Assembly: GCA_022071955.1 (NCBI GenBank)
Contig: JAJVIM010000001.1
Span: 186,001-250,000, forward strand
Reading direction: 5' to 3'
Source of the DNA: Anaerolineae bacterium
Lineage (GTDB): Bacteria; Chloroflexota; Anaerolineae; 4572-78; J111
DNA: 64,000 nt
Shown: in pieces, positions 58,549-64,000 of the stretch
Layout: every line of letters begins with the position of its first letter
How positions within the stretch are numbered: the stretch's first letter is position 1
Made by a program: the position numbers and the translations under genes
Notes under the pieces: model-generated
What the model was told of the DNA's origin: nothing
The model's database searches: none
The model's input: only the letters and a program-made list of their open reading frames with translations

Positions 58549-59325
58549 TCAGACTACGATGATTTCAATGCTAAGCTGGCCAATCTGCGCCAGCATCTCT
58601 TCCGGCGCGTCGGCGTCGGTGATGATCAAATTGATGTCCCGGGGGCGGGCAAAACTGGCCAGCCCCACCTGTCCCCATTTTGTGGCGTCCAGCAGAGCGA
58701 TGGACTGCCGGCACATGGCCACCAGTTCGCGTTTAACGTCGGCTTCGTCGGCGTCAACGTCGGTCAACCCCTCTGCCAGGGTGAGACCATGCGCGCCAAA
58801 AAAGCCTTTTTGAATGTTGTACTTTTGCAGAAGTTTCAGCCCCTCGGTGCCAATCACCGAGGCGGTGTCGTTGTGGAGCGTGCCGCCGGGCATGACCACT
58901 TTGACGGTGGGGGTGTCTTGCATTTCCTGAGCTACGGCCAGGCTGTTGGTGATAATGGTGAGCTGGCGGCGATTTTTGAGGTGCGGTAGCAGGGTGAGGG
59001 CGGTGCTGCTGCTGTCAACAAAAATGGCGTCGCCATCCGCTACCAGCGCGGCGGCGGCCTGGCCGATGCGCCCTTTTTCCTGCACTTGTTTTTGGCGGCG
59101 CATGGCCAGGGCGATGTCGTGCCGGCCATCGCTGGCGGGGATAGCGCCGCCGTGGGTGCGCACAATCAATTTGCGCTCGGCCAGCGCCTGCAAATCGGTG
59201 CGAATGGTCACTTCGCTCACGCCGAGCGCCTGGCTCAATTCGGCCACCGAAGCCCGGCCTTGTTCGGTAATTCGGTTTAATATCGCCTGGCGGCGTTCTT
59301 CCAGGTACAGCGTTGCAGCGTCCAT
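58549..59325 (-). CDS. DeoR/GlpR family transcriptional repressor
   Basis: A 258-aa regulator. The N-terminal winged HTH reads ERRQAILNRITEQGRASVAE, SQALGVSEVTIRTDLQALAE and LIVRTHGGAIP; the C-terminal DeoRC sensor has AAALVADGDAIFVDSSSTAL, LTIITNSLAVAQEM, VVMPGGTLHNDTASVIG and GAHGLTLAEGLTDVDADEADV. Such repressors sense sugar phosphates. It is the first gene of the deoR - E2 - four-helix - E1 unit, and its own promoter (59365-59393) carries a direct repeat fitting autoregulation. Confidence 0.93.
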   Translation of the reverse strand: MDAATLYLEERRQAILNRITEQGRASVAELSQALGVSEVTIRTDLQALAERKLIVRTHGGAIPASDGRHDIALAMRRQKQVQEKGRIGQAAAALVADGDAIFVDSSSTALTLLPHLKNRRQLTIITNSLAVAQEMQDTPTVKVVMPGGTLHNDTASVIGTEGLKLLQKYNIQKGFFGAHGLTLAEGLTDVDADEADVKRELVAMCRQSIALLDATKWGQVGLASFARPRDINLIITDADAPEEMLAQIGQLSIEIIVV

Positions 59326-59346
59326 CGTCTTTGTGAGTGTTTATAT

Positions 59347-59364
59347 TTACTTTCGATTACTTTC
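59347..59364 (-). promoter_or_regulatory. Candidate DeoR operator (direct repeat)
   Basis: TTACTTTC at 59347-59354 and again at 59357-59364, ten bases apart, i.e. one helical turn; on the minus strand GAAAGTAATCGAAAGTAA. It overlaps the expected transcription start and resembles DeoR-type TTTCR half-sites. Confidence 0.6.
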
Positions 59365-59393
59365 ATTTTAACACCAAAAGAAAACCCCGTCAA
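59365..59393 (-). promoter_or_regulatory. Sigma-70-like promoter of the deoR operon
   Basis: Minus strand TTGACG (59393-59388), exactly 17 nt, TAAAAT (59370-59365); ~40 nt before the deoR ATG. Confidence 0.7.
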
Positions 59394-59477
59394 GGGGGTA
59401 GATGTTAAATTTTGCTTAAATTTTTGGCCGGTGGAGGCCATCCTGGCGCGGCCCCCACCGGCGCAATAAAGGAGGAC

Positions 59478-60266
59478 CTACCGCATTTCCTGACCGCCGG
59501 TCACGTTGATGGCCTGGCCGGTCATGTAGCTGGCCTGGTCTGAGGCCAGAAAAACAACCACGTTGCAGACATCGGTGTAGGTGCAGCCGCGTTTCATGGG
59601 CACCTGGTCGATGTATTTTTGGCGCACTTCGGCTTCGGTGATGCCCCATTTTTTGGCGTACTGGCTGTACAGCGAGTTGACCCACAGCGGCGAATCGAGC
59701 AGGTTGCCGGGGCAGACGGCGTTGGCCCGCACGTTGTATTCGGCCAAATCCAGGGCGATGCTTTGCGTCAGCCCGATGCCGCCAAATTTGCTGGCTGCAT
59801 ATGCCGAATTTTTGAAGCTGCCTTTTTTGCCGGATTTGGAGTTGATCTGGACGATGGCCCCGCTGCGCTGTTCTTTCATCGGTTTGGCCGCGTGTTTGGC
59901 CACCAAAAAATAGCCGTACAGATTCACGTCCATTACAAAGCGCCATTTGTCGGCGGGAAACTCGGTGATCTCTTCGGCAACGAGCACGCCAGCGTTGGAG
60001 ACTACCACGTCCAGCCGGCCAAATTTGTCGAGCGTTTGGGCGACCATCGTTGCCACCTGCTCTTCGTTGGTTACATCAACTTTCACCGCCAGCGACTGGC
60101 GGTCGGTTTGAGCCGTGATGGCGTTGGCGGTGCCGGTGGCTGCTTCCAGATTGACGTCGGCCACTACTACGTGGCAGCCTTCGGCGGCCAGCCGCTGGCA
60201 GATGGCTTCGCCCAAACCCTGCGCGCCACCCGTCACCAGCGCGATTTTGTCTTGTAATACACCCAT
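59478..60266 (-). CDS. Sorbitol-6-phosphate 2-dehydrogenase-like SDR (SrlD type)
   Basis: A 262-aa SDR: TGGAQGLG (13-20), SNAG, INSKSGKKGSFKNSAYAASKFG with intact Tyr and Lys, and the SrlD-specific C-terminal half LLDSPLWVNSLYSQYAKKWG, QKYIDQVPMKRGCTYTDVCN and TGQAINVTGGQEMR. It interconverts a hexitol (phosphate) and the ketose with NAD. GGAGGAA lies before the ATG. Its upstream neighbour is a large MDR dehydrogenase, also of sorbose/sorbitol type, so a polyol pathway is likely; the DeoR repressor next to it may regulate both sides. Confidence 0.9.
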   Translation of the reverse strand: MGVLQDKIALVTGGAQGLGEAICQRLAAEGCHVVVADVNLEAATGTANAITAQTDRQSLAVKVDVTNEEQVATMVAQTLDKFGRLDVVVSNAGVLVAEEITEFPADKWRFVMDVNLYGYFLVAKHAAKPMKEQRSGAIVQINSKSGKKGSFKNSAYAASKFGGIGLTQSIALDLAEYNVRANAVCPGNLLDSPLWVNSLYSQYAKKWGITEAEVRQKYIDQVPMKRGCTYTDVCNVVVFLASDQASYMTGQAINVTGGQEMR

Positions 60267-60297
60267 TGTGTTCCTCCATTCAAGGTAGTGTCGGTTA

Positions 60298-60438
60298 ACC
60301 CTCTCCCCCTGCCCCCTCTCCCTAAGGGAGAGGGGGTTTTGATTTTGGCGGGTGGGTGTTGGCGGGCGCTATACGCCCGCCAACACCCACCTCTAAAGTT
60401 TCCCCCCTAAAAGGGGGAGGGGTAGGGGAGGGGGTTAA
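60298..60438. repeat. Hairpin cluster
   Basis: A CCCCCTCTCCCTAAGGGAG hairpin, a 17-bp perfect stem (arms 60352-60368 and 60374-60390, half-site GTGGGTGTTGGCGGGCG) and a CCCCCTAAAAGGGGG hairpin, all within 140 nt between the MDR and SrlD-like genes. Same composition as the cluster at 18533. Confidence 0.8.
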
Positions 60439-60448
60439 TAATTGGTTT

Positions 60449-62176
60449 TTACGCCTGTTCCGGCAGCATCAAATCCAGAAATTCCTGCTCGGCTTCCACC
60501 GTCCATTCCCGGCCGTTTTTGAGCTTGGCGTAAACGGTGGGCAGTTTGTCTCTTAAATCTTCCAGTGCGGTCAGCGGGAAGTTTTTGATCTGCGGGAAAA
60601 TAACGATTTTGCCCGGATATTTGGCCTTTTGTGCTGCGTCGAAGCCGTCTTTGGCCGCCTCCAGCGAGCCAATCGCCGCCACGGAGCGGTTGGGCGCGAG
60701 CTGGCCATTTTCGGTTTGGCTGAGCATCAGCCGTAAATCTTCAATAGTAGAAGCGGTGTGGCCGATAAATCGCCGGTCGTGCAGGTAAACCTGGCTCAGA
60801 TCAAGCGTGGCCATGGTGCCGCGTTTGAGGCCGGCAAAAATGTTCATCACGCCTTTGTCGGCCAGATAAGCGGCGCTCTGCGAAACAACCACTGCCGCCG
60901 GGGCCAGCACCATAACGTCGTCAAAACCGTCGCCGGCCAGTTGAGCCAGTTGTTCGGCGTAGCCGGGATCGCTGGCGCCCAGACAGACAAAATTGATGCC
61001 TTTGGCCCGCGCATCCGGGCCGATCATTTCCTGTAGCACTTGCAGCCGTTCCAGCGACAAGTCGCTGCAAACGATGGTGGCCGGCGAGTTGGCAATCTGC
61101 ACGGCGCGCTGCACGTGCATTTGGCCGATGGGGCCGCCCGCGCCGACAAACCAGGCTTTGCCGCCGGGTTTCAGCTCGGAGCGAACGGGGGTGGCGCTAT
61201 AGGCCGCGGCGATGTCTGTGCCGGCGCCGCCAACATACGTCCAGCGGTTGTAGTGGACGCGGCCCACGTCAACCTGCACCGGGCGCGGCAGCGGCTCATC
61301 GGCCAGCAGGGCGACAATGCCAAAATCGGCCAGGTAGGGGCTGGCAGCTTCGATGACATCGGCGTTAGCGCCCAAAATGATGATGTCGTCCACCGGCGGT
61401 TGCCCGGCCATTGACTCTTCGAGGTTGGCCAGGTCGATGTTGACCACTTCGATGCCCAGTTTTTGGGCTTGCGCTACCAGTTTGGCGGCAAAGGCATCGG
61501 GCACGTTACTGAGCGCCAGTTTGGCCGGGTGACTGTCTGCCGCAAAACCGGCGCTGATTTCGTAGTCGGCTTTGGCGCTGGCGGCGCCGATGACCCAGGT
61601 AAAGCCGCCGGCTTTCAGCCCGGTGCGATATTTCAGTTCGTAGGCGGCGATGACGCAGGCCCACGGCTCGGCCAGCGCGCTTTCGGCGTAGCCGGTGGTG
61701 GGCCGCACGGGCAGCAGATAGTTGCCGTGATCGCCGGCCAGAATGCGCCGGTCGATGACGGCGTACTGCGACATACCGCCCTGCAACATGTAGCCGTAGG
61801 CGTAGTTAACGCCTTTATCGTAAATGTCGGCCTGAATAATGAAGCGGTCGCCAACTTTGTACTGGTCACGCAGGTTTTCGCCCACGCCGATCACGGTCAT
61901 CGAAACTTCGTGGCCGAGCACCACCGGGTCTTCCTGCATATTTTTGAAAATGCGGGGATGTTCCTGCCCGGCGTTGATCACTTTGATGTCGGAAAAGCAG
62001 ATGCCACAGGCATCGTGGCGAACTAACAATTCATCGGGGCCAAACCGGGGCAGACCGATGTCGATCATCTGCCCGTCTTTGCCCAGATTTTCCAGCCCTT
62101 TGCCATACAGCGGCCACAAGCGATTGTGTTCGCCGGGCTGCGGGGCTTGTTTGTAGGTGTCTAATTTTTGAGACAT
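60449..62176 (-). CDS. Zinc-binding MDR dehydrogenase with tandem Rossmann domains
   Basis: A 575-aa protein; usual MDR alcohol dehydrogenases have ~350 and SorE-type ~410. The GroES-like part has HDACGICFSDIK (Cys57) and VLGHE (88-90) for catalytic zinc; there is no structural-zinc Cys lobe. Two Rossmann-like units follow: ~186-325 (FTWVIGAASAK ... VDDIIILGANADVIEAASPY ... RWTYVGGAGT) and ~335-480 (AWFVGAGGPIGQMHVQRAVQI ... FDDVMVLAPAAVVVSQSAAY ... RRFIGHTAST). The second keeps the cofactor loop GAGGPIG; the first is degenerate. Likely a polyol or sugar-phosphate dehydrogenase. AAAGGAG precedes the ATG. Confidence 0.88.
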   Translation of the reverse strand: MSQKLDTYKQAPQPGEHNRLWPLYGKGLENLGKDGQMIDIGLPRFGPDELLVRHDACGICFSDIKVINAGQEHPRIFKNMQEDPVVLGHEVSMTVIGVGENLRDQYKVGDRFIIQADIYDKGVNYAYGYMLQGGMSQYAVIDRRILAGDHGNYLLPVRPTTGYAESALAEPWACVIAAYELKYRTGLKAGGFTWVIGAASAKADYEISAGFAADSHPAKLALSNVPDAFAAKLVAQAQKLGIEVVNIDLANLEESMAGQPPVDDIIILGANADVIEAASPYLADFGIVALLADEPLPRPVQVDVGRVHYNRWTYVGGAGTDIAAAYSATPVRSELKPGGKAWFVGAGGPIGQMHVQRAVQIANSPATIVCSDLSLERLQVLQEMIGPDARAKGINFVCLGASDPGYAEQLAQLAGDGFDDVMVLAPAAVVVSQSAAYLADKGVMNIFAGLKRGTMATLDLSQVYLHDRRFIGHTASTIEDLRLMLSQTENGQLAPNRSVAAIGSLEAAKDGFDAAQKAKYPGKIVIFPQIKNFPLTALEDLRDKLPTVYAKLKNGREWTVEAEQEFLDLMLPEQA

Positions 62177-62261
62177 TAGCTGTTCTCCTTTGAAAAATAG
62201 GGGTCAGGAGTCGGGAGTTAGGAGTCAGGATTCCTGACCAGATTGTTACAATAATTTGCGG

Positions 62262-62289
62262 GGAGTCCAAAACTACAGTTTTGGACTCC
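62262..62289. repeat. 28-nt near-perfect palindrome, copy 3 of 3
   Basis: GGAGTCCAAAACT, AC, AGTTTTGGACTCC; identical to copy 1. GGGGTCAGGAGTCGGGAG-type heptamers precede it (62198-62240). Confidence 0.92.
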
Positions 62290-62305
62290 GGTTTTAGTCT
62301 GTCAG

Positions 62306-63634
62306 TTAAATTTTGTTGCCGGTAATTTGCTCGATCAGACTTTTTATGGCGGCAGGTTGCAGGGCGGACGGTTCGGCCTGTTTGCCCAGCTCGGTGAAAA
62401 AGGCGTTGCGCTGGCGGCGACCGGGGAAGTGGGTTTGCGCCCAGGCGCTCTGGTAGCCCAGGTCCAGCACGCGCTCGGCCACGGTGTGCCCGTAGATGAA
62501 ATATGCGCCGTCAAGAAACGCCTCGCGGACCGGCGCCAGCTCCGGCGCGTCAAAATCATCGACCCATTTCTGGCCGTAGGCGTTCATTTCGGTGCCAATG
62601 TTCAGCGGCAGATCAAGTTTTTGGGTCAATTCAACTACCTGGTACAGTTTTTCCAGCCTGACCTCTTTCACCGCCGGGTCGGCGATGTTCCAGTTGCGGT
62701 CGGGGACAATGTTGAAGGCAACCGCACCTTTGTCAATGAGCAGCGCCAGCAGCTCTTCAATGGCCTGCTCTCCCTCAGACATGCCGTCGAGCCAGGCGGC
62801 GCAGGGCAGCGCCCCGCAGGCTTCAATGAAGCGGTGAAACTCTTCCACGGAGGGGAAGGCGTGCGGGCTGGGTTGAACGTAGCCCACACCGCCGCGTTTC
62901 ATCAATTTGCCGCGGACCGTGTTTTGAAATGTGGGCATGTCCGCCATTTGCGCCGCCACTTTATCGGCGGGCAGACCCAGTTTGCCGGCCCAAAAATCGA
63001 TGGGGTTGGCCACGGTGCGCTCGGCGGCAGCCAGATAGGCGGCCAGCATGTGGCGCTCGGTAGCGTTGCCGCGCGGGGTCAGCGGCAAAACATCGGCCTG
63101 ATAATCGATGGTCAGCGGGGACAGGTGGGCGTTAACGCGCTCAAGCATGTCGGTGTTGCGTTCGGCGGCGCGCTGGCGCATGCTGTCGATGACCGGCCGG
63201 GCTTCAGCCGGTACGGCGCTGCTGGCAAAACCGATGCCCATGTGGTAGGCGATGCCCGGCTCGCCGGGCGAGTTAATCTCGCGGCGGCCAAATTCGGGCA
63301 CGTACACCCGGGTTTCAATGCCGGCGCTGCCGCGGATACCCACCAGAGCGCAGGCGTCCAAAAATTCGTCCACGGCGTCGATCACGTCAAAATCAACAAT
63401 GCCCATCAATTTGAGGCCTCTTTTGCGGCCCTGCCAGGCCAGCGACGAGGGCGAGTGGCCGTAACCGTTGAAGGAGAAAAAGGTGTGGCAGTGCATGTTG
63501 GCCACGTTGACCAGCGGCGGCAGGTCGATGTGGCCGGCGTTGGCCAGTCGGGTCAGCTCTTGCAGCGCGCCGGTACGAACCTCCAGCGAAAAATTGTTCA
63601 GTTGTGCTTCCAGAATTTCAATGGGCTGGGTCAT
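62306..63634 (-). CDS. PHP domain metal-dependent hydrolase
   Basis: A 442-aa protein. NVANMHCHTFFSFNGYGHSP is PHP motif I, LKLMGIVDFDVIDAVDEFL motif II, GSAGIETRVYVPEF motif III, and LNIGTEMNAYGQKW with FIYGHTVAE the later metal site. The PHP fold hydrolyses phosphoesters with three metals (histidinol phosphatase, polymerase PHP); at 442 aa it is a stand-alone subfamily of unknown substrate. TAATG overlap with the GNAT gene upstream. It may dephosphorylate a sugar phosphate made by the MDR/SrlD-like pair. Confidence 0.87.
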   Translation of the reverse strand: MTQPIEILEAQLNNFSLEVRTGALQELTRLANAGHIDLPPLVNVANMHCHTFFSFNGYGHSPSSLAWQGRKRGLKLMGIVDFDVIDAVDEFLDACALVGIRGSAGIETRVYVPEFGRREINSPGEPGIAYHMGIGFASSAVPAEARPVIDSMRQRAAERNTDMLERVNAHLSPLTIDYQADVLPLTPRGNATERHMLAAYLAAAERTVANPIDFWAGKLGLPADKVAAQMADMPTFQNTVRGKLMKRGGVGYVQPSPHAFPSVEEFHRFIEACGALPCAAWLDGMSEGEQAIEELLALLIDKGAVAFNIVPDRNWNIADPAVKEVRLEKLYQVVELTQKLDLPLNIGTEMNAYGQKWVDDFDAPELAPVREAFLDGAYFIYGHTVAERVLDLGYQSAWAQTHFPGRRQRNAFFTELGKQAEPSALQPAAIKSLIEQITGNKI

Positions 63635-64000
63635 TATTCTTGTTCCTTAAACCAGGTGCGCTGGTACAGTTTTTCCATATATTTGGCCGGCTCGGCCAGC
63701 GGGGCAAAGCCCAATTGCTCATAAAAATTGTGGGCGTCGTCGGTGCAGAGCAGCATTCGGCGGATGCCCTGTAACTCCGGGTAGGAAACCAGGCACTCAA
63801 TCAGCCAGCGGCCCAACCCCCGGCCGCGATACTCGTTCAGCACAAACACATCGGCCAGATAGGCGTGGTTGGTGTAATCGGTGATCACGCGGGCAAAGCC
63901 GATTTGCCGCTGCTCGTGATACAAGCCAAAACAGAGCGAGTGGGCGATGGCCCGGGCCACCACCTCGCGAGGGATGCCGGGCGACCAGTAGGTGGTGGCC
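63634..64000 (-). CDS. GNAT family N-acetyltransferase (5' end outside the window)
   Basis: The frame is open to the window edge (TYWSPGIPREVVARAIAHSL upstream of the first apparent start GTG 63963), so the start lies beyond 64000. RQIGFARVITDYTNHAYLAD, FVLNEYRGRGLGRWLIECL (acetyl-CoA loop RGRGLG) and FYEQLGF are GNAT motifs. It transfers an acetyl group to an amine or protein N-terminus; substrate unknown. TAATG overlap with the PHP gene indicates co-translation. Confidence 0.9.
   Translation of the reverse strand, partial: ATTYWSPGIPREVVARAIAHSLCFGLYHEQRQIGFARVITDYTNHAYLADVFVLNEYRGRGLGRWLIECLVSYPELQGIRRMLLCTDDAHNFYEQLGFAPLAEPAKYMEKLYQRTWFKEQE

Noticed and set aside
1..64000. tRNA, rRNA and riboswitches
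   Set aside because: No tRNA-like cloverleaf, rRNA segment or recognisable riboswitch core was seen by eye; a covariance scan would be needed to exclude small RNAs.

Overview
Organism (inference). The window reads like a chromosomal segment of a free-living, GC-rich bacterium of the phylum Chloroflexota (Anaerolineae/Caldilineae-like). The pointers are a truncated LAL-type LuxR regulator with a TPR-like array, two LLM-class (probably F420-dependent) oxidoreductases, a GT-C membrane protein carrying an ILEI domain, and spacers packed with 7-nt tandem repeats that also contain small GxxExxY and four-helix-bundle genes. No rRNA, tRNA, CRISPR array, phage gene or transposase was seen.

Layout. 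1-2031 is the 3' part of a LuxR-type regulator (+). From 2061 to 45790 every gene lies on the minus strand, a 43-kb catabolic and redox region. 2061-11399: SsnA-like and ATZ/TRZ amidohydrolases, an SDR, an orphan E2 acyltransferase, a UbiD decarboxylase, a dihydropyrimidinase/hydantoinase and a HAD phosphatase. 11609-14699: a translationally coupled SDR - TIM-barrel isomerase - FGGY kinase sugar module. 14769-18503: an XdhD-like molybdoenzyme with a YgfM-like FAD subunit. 18675-27547: aldolase, two 2-hydroxyacid dehydrogenases, YgeY-like peptidase, YgeW-like carbamoyltransferase, LLM oxidoreductase, SDR and amidohydrolase. 27653-30856: FTCD_C-like protein and 2-oxoacid dehydrogenase E1 beta/alpha with a GxxExxY gene between them. 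30988-35127: an HcnABC/OoxAB-like amine dehydrogenase. 35272-42683: aldehyde dehydrogenase, LLM protein, Fe-alcohol dehydrogenase, M20 peptidase, SDR, amidohydrolase. 42767-45790: a second E1 alpha/beta system with a free lipoyl protein and a separate E2 core, divergent from an XRE-cupin regulator (46044, +).

46618-54100 is more ordinary: small membrane proteins, a DMT exporter, a DUF4397 secreted protein, a GT-C/ILEI membrane protein, a TIGR01777 epimerase and a DapF homologue. 54205-59325 holds a third dehydrogenase system (DeoR regulator, E2, four-helix-bundle gene, fused E1 alpha-beta). 59478-64000 holds an SrlD-like SDR, a 575-aa MDR dehydrogenase with a doubled Rossmann domain, a PHP hydrolase and a truncated GNAT gene.

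How it fits together. The xdhD/ygfM/ygeW/ygeY/hydA/ssnA-like genes match the gene content of the enterobacterial and gut-anaerobe purine/hydantoin cluster, without ygfK and ygeX in this window. Amidohydrolases and peptidases would open and trim N-heterocycles and amides, SDR, LLM and hydroxyacid dehydrogenases would process the carbon skeletons, and three lipoate-dependent 2-oxoacid dehydrogenases would feed acyl-CoA formation; no E3 is present here. The strongest unusual signals are: (1) two small ORFs (GxxExxY nuclease-like, four-helix bundle), each framed by inverted short repeats and each inside a 2-oxoacid dehydrogenase operon, while a third such operon in the same window has no insert; (2) a molybdoenzyme whose N-terminal 2x[2Fe-2S] module has lost all eight cysteines; (3) a DapF homologue with both catalytic cysteines changed to serine; (4) repeat DNA read through as protein linkers and tails; (5) an MDR with tandem Rossmann domains.
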